A DNA stretch of 64,000 nucleotides, from NCBI GenBank assembly GCA_905250075.1, contig CAJNOP010000854.1:18865-82864 (forward strand), written 5' to 3'. This stretch comes from Rotaria sp. Silwood1. Taxonomy: Eukaryota; Rotifera; Eurotatoria; Philodinida; Philodinidae. Positions 49,174 to 60,335 of the stretch are shown piece by piece (position 1 is the first letter of the stretch; each line of letters begins with the position of its first letter). The notes beneath the pieces are model-generated. The model saw nothing but the letters and a program-made list of their open reading frames with translations. It was not told the origin of the DNA and searched no databases. The position numbers and the translations under genes are program-made.

Positions 49174-50134
49174 AAGAGTGTTTCGGAAGTTGTGAAACGA
49201 TTTTAAAATTCACCGTTCTTGCATTCTACAAAAGCAAATTCGTTGAAACTTTGGTAGATTGTTGTACATATATAGTACTACATAACGTCAAAGTTTGAGG
49301 TCTATAGGTTTTACTATGGATGCGAAACTGTAACAATACTGACATGTACTATTTTTAAAATTTTTCTGATTATCTTCGAGGTGTGCAACATTTTTTTTAT
49401 TTCATCTATATCTTGGCTTAGGTAAATGATAAAATCTTGAATTTTTCTTTAAAAGATACGTCGTGAAAAGTTCTACAAAAAGTGCAATAACAAATCCCTA
49501 TTGACTTGTGTTAATGGTTTCTGCCATACTCAAAATGAAAAACCTACATGGTAGTACTACTACTCACCATATTATGAGTAATAAACAAAGTTTGAAAAAC
49601 TTTTGCTTTCCAATAGGAATTTGTTTATACAGCTTTTGTAGAGTTTTCGACGGTGCATATTTTGAAAAAGAAATCAAGATTTTATCATTTTCTCAAGCTG
49701 AGATATATACAAAACAAAATGGTCTTCCAAACATTTATTTATTACGCACAATATGGTGAGAAGTAGTACTATCATGTAGGCTTTTCATTTAGTATATGAC
49801 AGAAATCATTAACACAAGTCAATAGGAATTTGTTATTACAATTTTTGTAGAGCTTTTCATGGCGCATCTTTTAAAAAAATTCAAGATTTTATCGCGTCTA
49901 CCTAAGCCGAAATATAGATATTTTGGTAGACTCGGAACTCAGGAAAATTTTAAAAATAGTACATCATAGTGTTGTTACAGGTTCTCCTCTATAATAGAAC
50001 CTATAGACCTCAAACTTTGTAGTTATGTGGCACTACATATGTGCAATAATATGCCAAAGTTTCAAAGAGTTTGCATTAGTTGAATGTGAGAACGATGAAT
50101 TTTAAAATCGTTTCAGAACTTCCGAAACATCCTT
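49174..50134. mobile_element. Long-TIR fold-back MITE with TA target site
   Basis: About 961 bp. The first about 320 bp reappear, diverged, as the reverse complement of the last about 330 bp. Terminal blocks are GTTTCGGAAGTTGTGAAACG on the left and GTTTCGGAAGTTCTGAAACG on the right (reverse complement). Inner shared blocks include CAAAGTTTGAGGTCTATAGG and CCTATTGACTTGTGTTAATG. TA dinucleotides flank both ends (49,172-49,173 and 50,135-50,136). A third partial copy of the inner part lies at about 49,615-49,715. There is no coding capacity; the small frames inside are not genes. Confidence 0.8.
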
Positions 50135-50634
50135 TATTGTTAGAGTAAAATAATTCTAATTCAAACTAAAATAATCAGCACAAATAAATCAAGAATGGAC
50201 GAGATAAGTATTCATTTAGTTATATCTAACATACTGTTTTAAAGAGTTTTAAAATTTTCTGCTTCATATTTTCCTCGCTATATATTTTTTTTAAGAACAT
50301 GAGATTATATATACAACGATTATCATATTATTCTATAAAAGTTTTTCTTTTCTTTTAAACAAAATTTTCTTTGCCAAGGTGATTTATTCAACTATGTTAT
50401 AACAAAAGAAATGTTTTAATATGGTTATGGAGTGTTGTCATCGTCAAGAAAGGAAAGATAAAAAAAATTAAAAAAATAAAAAGAACTCATTGGCAGCATC
50501 GTTCTGTTGAGAAGAAAAGAACACTACGAAGGAGAGAAAAAAAAAGCAAAGGAATAGAGGTGAGTCATTTTGCTGCTGAGCGTTGTATAACGACGAAATT
50601 TCAAGGTTTAGCAATTAAATTTCGACCAAAAACG
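50135..50634. other. Upstream flank of the ART/TPR gene
   Basis: AT-rich, no gene. A GTGAGT donor-like site at 50,560 after AATAGAG could be a 5'UTR splice or an alternative leader. The in-frame codons before 50,635 contain no ATG. Confidence 0.4.
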
Positions 50635-53600
50635 ATGGGTTCCGGTTCAAGCTCTACAATTTTATCTTCAACCAATAGTAAAAAAAATAAATCCGAAATA
50701 ATAAATGATAATTCAACTGATAAATCAGGTAAATTACCTCAAATTATTTCTCAAGAAAACACACAAAAGTCAATTAAAGAAAAACATAAAAGATTTGAAA
50801 ATTTTGAACCATTGACACTTATTTGTCTTGATGATGATTTTGATGATAATGATAAACAATTTCGATCTGCAATCGATTTTATTTGTTGTTTTAATGATTT
50901 GGAACAATGTGAACAATTTATTTTAAATAATAATAAAAATGATCATTTATTTTTTATTGTTTCAAGTCAATATGCTACTAATATTGTATCACATGTTCAT
51001 GATTTAACACAAATTATTGCAATTTATATACTGCAACAAAAATTATCGAATATTAATAGAGAAGATATTATTGATGAGAAATGGACAAAACGATATACAA
51101 AGGTAAATATTCAGTTTTTGTTTTAGTGAAAATTAAAACTGCTCCTACATTTTAATTTACTCTATAAAATAGTTTATCGACTATCGTTTTTTTTTCTGTC
51201 TGAATTGAAAATAAATCTAATGATGAAAATTTTGATATTCTAAAATTAACCAGATTGTTTTGTTTGGGTCAAATTATTATTCTCATCGTTGATTTAATTC
51301 GTTCAAAATATGAGTTATCCATGACAACACTGAACCAAGATATTCAATTTCGCTACAGAAACATGACAAATAGATAGATCACATTAGAATCATAGTAGAT
51401 TTAATTTCTTCGAAAAGGTTAGTAATATTGAACTGGAAAGAAGATAGATTTTATGTGTGAAAGATGACTAATTAGTATGTAATAAGATGCTTGACGATTA
51501 CAGACATTGATGCATCACGTTGTATTTCATTAATTGACTTTGCACCGAGGGTAAAAAATGTTGGTGTTATTGTCATAAGATTGAAGACCTTCATATGTCT
51601 ATTTGAAATAAACCTATTGAAATATTAATTTCAACTTCAATTGCTGTCAGTTGAAATAAGATCGAAAGTACTGATAACTTTTCAGCTAGATTGGGGAAGC
51701 TCATTTGTTTCAAAAATCTGATGAATATATATAAAAATGAATGCGAATAGCTTCCATTATGTTCCTATAGCAAAAGTAAATACTTTAAAAATTGTAGAAT
51801 TTTATTCAGAATCTCCTTAAGGAAATCATATTTTGATTTGGGGTTAGATTCACGGTTAGAGGAATCATTTGACCTTAACAAGGTTAATATTTTGAACTTT
51901 AAGTACAAAAAGTTTTATTATCAGAAAAACGTAACCTCATGATTATCGATCTATTGAAATAATAAGTTGTAAAAATAATTGAAAATATATAACAAAAGTA
52001 TTTCAAATCACAATGAATTAGATTTCGAAACTCATTTTTCGGTTTTTTTATTATAAATCTGTGTATTTTATATGATTTTCAACGAAGAAAATGGGTATGA
52101 AGCTGAAGACGGACGTTGACTCTTTCGAGCTGTGAGCACCTTTTGATACTATTAGACAGTGTTATATGCTACCAGAGAGACTACATTCATCTTTTATATT
52201 GTTTCAAATGTCCGAAAAAAAACACATTTACATTTATTTCTATTGTATTTGCATCAGAAAATAGAAAGTCAAAAATCTGACAATGTAAAAACATAACTTT
52301 CAAATTCTGATATTGTATTAGGAGATCTTTATTATCAGAGTGATTGATTAATTATATCTGAAATTTCAAACAAAGAATGAGGAACTTCTTTGTTACGGTT
52401 TTCGAGGATTTCTAGAAAACTTATTTTTAGATAAAAGAGAAAAAGAATGTTTCAATCTATTAAAAATAGATCTATTGATAGGAAAAACTAAATATAAAAA
52501 ATGTTACTTCACTAAATAATATCTTCTTCACATGTTTTTTGGTTTCATTTCTTGGTTTAAGTTAAATCTTTTTTTTGTCACTTATATCAGTAAACACAAT
52601 TCGTATATTCAATTGTAAATGAATTACATGAAGATCTCTATTTATTTTGATGTCCTCTAATATATAAACAAATTTTATTAGAAAAGATAATTTCTTATTG
52701 TTTGATGTACTTTTCGACTTGAGGTATACTGTTTTTCCTTGATTTCGATCTAAAAATTAAGGTGAAATAATAGAATCAATCTTATGAATTATTTTATAAA
52801 GAATAATTGTTAATATTTTATCTTTTCATTCTACACTGTTGTATACGATGAATCAATCATTTCTGATGAACGAGATCATATTTTTGAAAAGCAGAAATTT
52901 CTCTAGAACTTATTTTTCAAGAATTTTTCCGAAACTTTGAAAATGAAATAATAAATAAAATTCATTCTTTATGCGAGCTCGATATCTAAATGATTAATTC
53001 TTAAACATGATTTGTTGTTTCAGGTAAAAGGTATTTATCTTGATCGTGATATTCTATTCGAAGAATTATCATCTGATGTAAAAATGTATACAAATATTGG
53101 TGATCTTCTTCCAATATCAATTTATAATCGACTTGATATTGTTCAAAATAATAATTCATCAAATGATCATTTACGTTTTCTTTTTTATCAATTATTTATT
53201 CATGAATATTGTTTAAAATCATCTTCATTAAATAAAATAAATCTTATTGAATTAATTGAAAATTATTATTATTTAAATCGATATGAATTAAATCAAATAA
53301 ATGAATTTGATAAAGAATATAATTCAACAAAAAATGTTTTAATATGGTTTTTAAAAAATTCTTTTCTTCGAAGATTATTAACAAAATCTTTATTAATATT
53401 AAATTTACAAATTTTATTTACATTAAGATTTTTTATTAAAGATATGTATAAAGCAATGATTGATATTGGTTCATCATCAAATAAATATCATCATATAGAA
53501 AATGAAGAAATTTTTTATCGAAGTCAAATTATATCTGAAGAAACATTTGGACGAATTAAATCAAATATTGGTACTTAAAAAAGAACTTTTTTTTGAATAT

Positions 53601-54726
53601 TTATATGTTATTTATTTGTTTTTATTTAGGTGAATTATTATCAATAAATAATTTTTTCTTAGCAAATAAAAATCGACATAATGCATTATCATTTATTCGT
53701 CAAAATGTTTCATCAACTAATTTGATTTATCGAGTTTTATTTGAAATTAAAATTCCGTCAGATTATAAATTTCAAAAAAAACATCCATTTATTGATGTAA
53801 CACAGTTTTCTTCTGATGAATATACAACTTTATTTTTTATTGGTTCCATATTTCAAATTAATACAGTTATTTTTGATATTAATAATGATTGTTGGACTAT
53901 ACAACTTACATTATATGATGAACGAGCAAATGAAGATTTTTTTCGAGTATTCACATTTCTTAATGAACATCATACTCCATTAACGTTAGCTAATCTTCTT
54001 CGACGAATTAGTCCGAATTCTGCTAAACAATTTTATAAACATATTTTAAAAGAAAATTCAGAATCATCTTCAAGACTTGAATGTTATCGTGGTCTTGGTC
54101 TATGTTCATATTCATGTGAAGATTATGAACAAGCATTAATGTATTTTGAAAAAGCTCTTGAAATGGAACCAGAAGATCAATTAATAAAATCATCTTTACA
54201 TAATTCAATTGGTCTTGTTTATGCTCAACAGGATAATATTGATCAAGCACAGTTTCATTTTTCTGAAGCATTAAAATATAGTTCATCACCATTACATGTA
54301 GCATGTGCTCATTATAATTTAGCATTAGTTTATGGTAAACAACGTTTATATGATGAAGAACTTGATCATTATCAAGAAGCATTTGAAATTCGTACAAATC
54401 AATTACCTACAGATCATTTACAAATGGCTTCATTATTTAATAATATTGGTGTTGCATATTCAGATTTACATGAATATGATAAAGCTTTATCAAATTTAAG
54501 AAAAGCACTTGAAATAAGATTGAAATTATTACCTGAAAATCATATTGATGTTGCAAGAAGTTATGCTAATATTGGAGCTGTTTATGTTAAAACTGAAGAA
54601 TTTCGAATGGCTTTAGAATATTTTAATAAAGCACAACTTTTATTTGAAAAACAACAACCAATACCAGAACAAGATATGCAACAAATTAATCAAAATATTA
54701 AAATTGTTAATGAGAAACTTCAATGA
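50635..54726 (+). CDS. ADP-ribosyltransferase-like / TPR protein, probably enzymatically inactive
   Basis: Three exons, 50,635-51,102, 53,024-53,570 and 53,630-54,726 (introns 1,921 and 59 bp), join in phase to 703 aa. The ATG at 50,635 begins MGSGSSST, a good N-myristoylation context. An N-terminal region (LTLICLDDDF, FFIVSSQYA, VHDLTQIIAIYIL, TKVKGIYLDRD) is typical of bdelloid ART/TPR proteins. An arginine-specific mono-ADP-ribosyltransferase-like domain lies at about 260-440: FYRSQIISEETF, IGELLSINNFFLANKNR, YRVLFEI, DEYTTLFFIGSIFQI. C-terminal TPRs follow (EQALMYFEKALEMEPED, FNNIGVAYSDLHEYDKAL, YANIGAVYVKTEEF). The catalytic R-S-E triad is compromised: Arg is kept (FYR), the S-T-S position reads LAN, and ExE before VLF reads EYT before TLF. 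It is probably a pseudoenzyme or NAD-binding scaffold. The large first intron holds no recognised element. Confidence 0.8.
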
Positions 54727-55472
54727 ATAAAAAAAAAAAAAAACAAGTAATAGTTTATTATATTTATTTAAAATTTTTGTTTGATTAGAGAACAAGATAC
54801 TTCTATCGATTGGCTTTTTTTTTGTTTTTGATTTTTGTTTCTTTTTAAAAATCATTGTAAATAAAAGTTTTTGTGAAATAAAGTAAATATTGAGAAATAA
54901 CTAAAATCTTATTAATTGAAGATATAAGTATGATAACAATATTGTTATTATTCAAGTTTCTTTATTGTAAACTTACTCGTTCTTGTAGAATTAGATACTT
55001 GACAATGTAATTTTAATTTAAAAAACATTCATTTATACGTAACTCAAGATTATATCTATGGAGATATATATTTATGTCGTGTTCATTGAGTTCTAGATGT
55101 TTTTGTTTATCTTGAAATAGATAGAAATTCACGGCATAATCAGAAGATTGTAGGTGATAAGCAGGAAGCTATAGGCCCTCTGAATCAAAGAAGAAAAAGT
55201 GTATTTCTATATATTCAATGTATTTCTGAAATACAGAAATACGCGTTTTCCATTTGCCAACATTCTATGTGGATACATTTTTGTTAAAAATTATTTCAAA
55301 TTCAAGAAAGCTTATTTAGTTCAAGACATATGTATGCGTTTTAGAATTACAACTGATCCTTTATGTCGTAAAAAAAACTGTTTGACTGTTATTTGGATAA
55401 AAAAAGAAAAATAGACGAAGAAAATTAAAGTTAGCCATAAAGTTTATCGAATGATCTCCTGTAATAATGAAT
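54727..55472. other. Intergenic, no gene supported
   Basis: AT-rich 3' flank of the ART/TPR gene, with a poly-A tract right after the stop codon. A 71-codon frame at 55,199 shows nothing recognisable. Confidence 0.5.
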
Positions 55473-57480
55473 TTATGAAATTGTACGAAAACGTCTAGTC
55501 CACTTTTGAATTTCTACAATGAATTTAGTTTTGTAATTTTTTGATAGTAAAACAAAGACTAAGAATGTTGATGTCGATGGTAGAAATGAAACATAATAAC
55601 CAATAAGATATAGTCAAGGTTCACGTGGTGATCTCATGCATCCTTTGACATATGATATGTTTAAACGTGGTAGAGCCAATAATACCAAAGAACAAGGTGT
55701 GATCAAGACATGTTTATGTCGACGTATTTCTTTTTGTAAGTGTTCTTTGCTAATCAAATTAATCGAAAGTGGATTGAGAAAATGAAAGAGAGTGAGAAAT
55801 AAATCATGAATATTGACATTCGCTGATTATCGAGCAAAACACCAAATTCTACTTTCATCAACATCAAAATCATCAATAAGTTCACGATAAATATTGGATC
55901 ATGAATATGTGTTAGTATTATGAAAACAAACATACAAAAAATTACCCATCTAGCTAATTTTTTACTTTTGTTTTTATTGAAATTTTTATTCCGAATGACA
56001 CTAACCATTCTTTCAATAGTTACTACTGCATTAAACCATTCACTTGATACTAAAAGATAATTACGTGAAAATATAAAACCTTTAGTTGAAAATTGGCAAT
56101 TACTACCATAGTAACAATTTTCATATATACATTGGACATGTTTGATTATTTTGAAAACATTGTGCATTATTTTCACAATCATTATATCCATGACAACCAT
56201 AATTTGTTGTATGATTAAAAATAAAACAATTAGAAAATCGATCAAGATCACAAATACACATATGATCTTTATCATAAAAACACATCATTTGAGAATATTT
56301 TCGACATAAAAAATGAATAATATTTTGTACGATTAAAATATTCATAATTAACAAATGTTTTATTAAGAAGTTCTTCAATTGAAAAACAACGTTGTTTTGG
56401 TAATATTTCAGTATAAATTTTCTCTAAAAGTATAAATATTTCTCTTAATACTGCTAAATAATCATATTGACTAGGTATTTGAATAAAAATAATATTAAAT
56501 GGTTGTGCTATACTAAGTTTAATGATACTTTTAATCATAAGGTATTCTTTTTAAGACACTTGTTCGATCATGTTTTGAATTTTGAAATGCTATAATAAGA
56601 TGTATGAGTAAAGATGAAGTTATTTTTCTTATTATTTCATCTAAACGTATAATAATCTCACTATATATATTTTCACATCATTCACCTGAATAAATTTCTT
56701 TAAAAAGACAAGTAAATGTTTGTAAATTAATTCGATCATCCGTTGGTATCATAAACCATTATGTTGACATGGATTGTTTTTTCAATCACAATTGAATGTT
56801 TCAAATAACATCTAGGACCAAATTTATGTAATGGACATATGCAAATAGATGAAGTCAGGCAAAATGAATCATTTGTACATGAACATGTATGTCGTATATT
56901 ACATATAGAACCAGAATATGCTTGATCACATTGACAAAAAAATAATAATTTATTATTTGTATATCTCGTGCATCGACCGTGATTTCCACATGATAAAGAA
57001 CATGGTTCTATGTCTTCTAGATCGAAAATTTTCAATTGAGTAGCTATTCGATTAACTGGTAAAAATGAAAATGGTATAGATAAATACCAACTAGCCCAAT
57101 GATCTCTAAAGTTGTTTTATGAAAAGCATCAATACGAATCGAATAATTAATGGATAAATTTTTCGGTCGATTTGGCTAAATTAAGTAAATATTATATTTT
57201 GTATTACAATCACGAATAGGCATATATGCTATTTGTTCATAATTATCTATGATTTGTTCTTGTTCATCAATAAGCATAATAATCATTTGAGAAATAGTCA
57301 TCAAGGATATTTTGGTACGTACAGAGAATTGAAGAGTCAAACTAATACGTTTGATTTTGCCATTGACATCAATTACCAAAATAACTTGGTGGACAAAGAC
57401 ATTCTTTTCTTTCATTCATGCCAGTTAGTACAACAATGCCTTGATGACAATATCGAAGTAATGTAACATCAATGTCAGAT
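55473..57480 (-). pseudogene. EGF-repeat / 7TM receptor pseudogene
   Basis: Reading the minus strand from 57,480 down, pieces of a bdelloid-type receptor with EGF-like repeats and a rhodopsin-like 7TM domain appear in changing frames. EGF pieces include KECLCPPSYFG, CSLSCGNHGRCTRY with FFCQCDQAYSGSIC, CICPLHKFGPRC and YYYGSNCQFS. The 7TM part includes EWFNAVVTIERMVSV, KKLARWVIFCMFVFIILTHI, DDFDVDESRIWCFAR, FHFLNPLSINLISK, HKHVLITPCSLVLLALPRL and TFLVFVLLSK, ending with a stop at 55,473. Defects are stops in the first EGF unit, a frameshift after the HDP motif, a stop after CFAR, a Trp-to-stop change before LYLIGYY, and an internal deletion that fuses the last EGF to TM3/ICL2, removing about TM1-TM3. 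The 5' end is missing and stops about 37 bp from a telomere-like hairpin. Confidence 0.75.
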
Positions 57481-57516
57481 ACACTCTTTCTCTTTCAATC
57501 CATTTTAGAAATAGAG

Positions 57517-57588
57517 GATGCAGGTGTGGCCGGAGTGTGGGTGTGAACGTGAGGAAGAGAATGATACCGACACTCACATCCACACCCT
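57517..57588. repeat. Telomere-like hairpin repeat at a junction of two gene fragments
   Basis: G arm with GAGTGTGGGTGTGAACGTG, loop GAGGAAGAGAATGATACC, C arm CGACACTCACATCCACACCC. It lies between the truncated EGF/7TM pseudogene (left, minus) and another truncated fragment (right, plus). Confidence 0.72.
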
Positions 57589-58052
57589 GAGCTTGATATA
57601 TGTTTCTATGGCAATCATCTTGCTACTCTTTGCAGTAGATTATCTCATTTGAGATCAGTTCATATTGCTATTCAAGTGCAGTTTAGAGAACCTTCAAGCA
57701 GCCATATATTATATGATTTCATTCCAGCTTTTCGTACACGTTTTTTGGTTCAATGGATCTTTAGGTCACATACGAGTGTGTGTGAATTATCGTCAAGTAT
57801 TTTCGTCACGTACAGATGTTCTCTCTTCCATATACATTTTCTAATAATAGTCTATTTCGTACAATCGACCTGATTGATGCATTATTCAACGACAGCAACG
57901 AAGAGAAAGAAATATCAAATGATCTGTCTATGATACTTAGACCTCTCTCGTGTAGTATGAAATGGTTGCTTATCTCTTCGGTTGAAAGAAAAACGTACCA
58001 CTTTCATTTCTTTACGCACTTCAATGTCCATCTAGTCATAGTAAGTGATTAA
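57589..58052 (+). pseudogene. Decayed coding fragment, possibly F-box/LRR family
   Basis: Immediately after the hairpin, coding-like sequence starts without a start codon: LDICFYGNHLATLCSRLSHL, IQVQFREPSSSHILYDFIP. It shifts frame to FWFNGSLGHIRVCVNYRQVF and shifts again to LPYTFSNNSLFRTIDLIDAL and MKWLLISSVERKTYHFH. The three frames read as one continuous protein once two frameshifts are allowed. The style resembles the C-terminal leucine-rich part of bdelloid F-box proteins, but no motif proves it. Confidence 0.42.
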
Positions 58053-58137
58053 TATTATTTTTTTTTTCAAAAAAACCACGTTATGTATGAGTGATGTCGT
58101 AATCCCGTTACATCGGGTATCCACCGCGAAACAGCAA

Positions 58138-58400
58138 TTACCCCAAGGGTAATGATATCACTCTGTGCCATGGAAACTATATACTTTTTAAAGTTAAGCG
58201 TTTTGAGGGGTTTTGGTGTATTACCCCAAGTGTAATGACATCGCTGTGTGCAATAGAAACTATATACTTTGTAAAGCTGAGCGTTTTGAGTGGTTTTGGT
58301 GTATTATCCCGGGGGAATGACGTCGTTACACCAAATCCACTCAAAACGCTCAACTTGTACGATATATAGTTTATGTAAGGGGTATTGAAGTCATTACTCC
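58138..58400. repeat. Two direct and one inverted copy of an 84-bp unit
   Basis: Units at 58,138-58,221 and 58,222-58,304 run in tandem, both starting TTACCCCAAG(G/T)GTAATGA and ending GGTTTTGGTGTA. A third, inverted copy spans about 58,305-58,400 (reverse complement includes GAGCGTTTTGAGTGG and GGTGTAACGACGTCATT). The unit head TTACCCCAAGGGTAA is itself a near-palindrome. Confidence 0.75.
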
Positions 58401-58510
58401 TGTTCGTTAATTATAGATCGGGAAAGTGAATACACTTGATTACTCTGCGGGTATTTTGACGGTTGGCTCTCGATACTCCGTGTAATGGTATTATGACATC
58501 TATGCAACTA

Positions 58511-59010
58511 TTATATACCATTCGATAGAGAATTTCAAGAGCTACAAAATGATATATAAAACATGAGGAAACAGGAAGATTATCTCACCCATCGCAAAGA
58601 TAAATTGGGAAGAATCGGTTCTGTTTTTGTGCATGCTCTAATTGCTCACCAATTAGAGCTCCATCTTTCGACCATAGAGATGATAATCGAAGGTTGTCTG
58701 GGATGGAGAACTAGAATCTGCACTAAACTTGGCTCGAAGCCCCATTGGTCGAGTATTGACCAATAGAAATCATGTTATAGGAAAACGACTTTCTCAGGCT
58801 AAATAAAGTCGAACAGGTGAAATTTGAGGTCTATACGCTCCTAAGTCCTACGGTTGAACACTAGGCAATGGAATTCAAGGGTTTATAGAAAAGGTTTGCC
58901 ACGCAAATTTTTATATCCAGACATTCTAGGATGACCGATTTGTCTCATTCACTTTTTGAAGTACACATAACTCTCGGATATAAATCCGAGATTTCCACAT
59001 TTTTATTTTA
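58511..59010 (+). repeat. About 500-bp direct repeat, copy A
   Basis: Homologous in direct orientation to 59,515-60,290. Shared blocks include TTCGATAGAGAATTTCA, ACGACTTTCTCAGG, ACATTCTAGGATGAC and CACATAACTCTCGGAT. The two copies flank about 500 bp of non-coding sequence (59,011-59,514) containing GTCCGTCCAGCCGGCCGTTA. They could be decayed LTR-like ends or a tandem duplication. Confidence 0.75.
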
Positions 59011-59514
59011 TGATTGTTTGAGCGTGAATTTTTCGGTATGTGTTGTATTTCATTTATCTACGGTATATTAGCTAGTCGAAAAGATGCTTGTGTTTTAAAA
59101 TCGTTTCATGATAATTATCGTTTTCAACATACTTTCTTTCGTCTACCATTTTTTTTGTGACTCATGTAAATTTCATCATGGTTGAAACTATGTGATTTAT
59201 TGAAAGTGCATTTCATAACAAATTCTTGTTGTGTACGCAAATAGTGAGTACACTCTAGAATCGGTCAGTGTGTCCGTCCAGCCGGCCGTTAACACGATAA
59301 CTTTTGAAAAGAGAGACAGATCATGATGAAATTTTCTACACAGTTTAGTCTCAACAATATCTCGGTCGCGTTTGAAGATGAGAATGATTGACCGAGCCGT
59401 TCCTGAGTTATTGCAAAAATAGTCATTTTTCCCTATGCCTTCCTATGCGAAAATCGACCCCTTCTCACTTTCGTGAACAATTTTTCCTATCATAGTCAAA
59501 TAAAACCCCAAGTG

Positions 59515-60290
59515 TTATATACTATTCGATAGAGAATTTCACGAGCTACAAAATGGTATATAAAACATAAAGAAATGAGAAGGCTAACTTACCTAATGCA
59601 AAGATAATTAAACGGAAATTGATTCTGTTTTTGTCCATGCTCTGTTTGATCCACAATTAGAGCTCTATCTTTCGATCACAGAGATGGTACTTCGAGGTTT
59701 TCTGAGGCGGGGAACTCGAATCTGTACTCCACTTGCCTCGAAATACCATTGATTGAGCAGGACCCAATAGAAATCGAGTTATAGGAAAAACGACTTTCTC
59801 AGGGTAAGCCAAGGCGAAGAGTTCAAATCTAAGCTGTATTCACCCCTAAATCCTATTAGCTGACCAGTAGCCAATAGAATTCAAGTGTTAATACAAAAGG
59901 TTTGTGTCATATAGTGACAATAATTCCATTGCTGCATTTCTATTTTTTTTTTATTCTTTGTCTTCTTCATATGAGTCATCACATTATATAGATATACGCA
60001 TTTATACAATCTATACATATATATGCATGCCTTTTCCTGTTCAGTGTGAGTTATTCTTGTTTCGTTTTTGCTGCATCTATCTTGCATTCTTTCTGCTGTT
60101 GCTCTTCGAGTCAATATACTGGTATTAACTCGACCTCTCTATTTCAAATACGTAATTGAAATACGTGACAGTTTGCTAGGATAATTTTGATGTCCACACA
60201 TTCTAGGATGACTCAAGTGTCTAATTCACTTTTTGAAATACACATAACTCTCGGATTTAAATCCGAAGTTTCCACATTTATTTTTTTTTA
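59515..60290 (+). repeat. About 500-bp direct repeat, copy B, interrupted
   Basis: Same unit as 58,511-59,010 but split at 59,905-60,170 by a 266-bp mobile element. Copy A gives the uninterrupted state (AAAAGGTTTGCCACGC), which confirms that copy B was hit by an insertion. Confidence 0.75.
59905..60170. mobile_element. Short non-autonomous element, copy 2
   Basis: 266 bp, reverse-complement homologue of 23,220-23,481. Ends are TGTCATATAGTGACAATA on the left and ATTGAAATACGTGACA on the right (short inverted TGTCA). A perfect 5-bp direct duplication GTTTG flanks it (59,900-59,904 and 60,171-60,175). The empty site is visible in the neighbouring direct repeat A. Confidence 0.82.
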
Positions 60291-60335
60291 AATTTTTATA
60301 GATGATTTGTTATTAAATATACATATATACAATAT

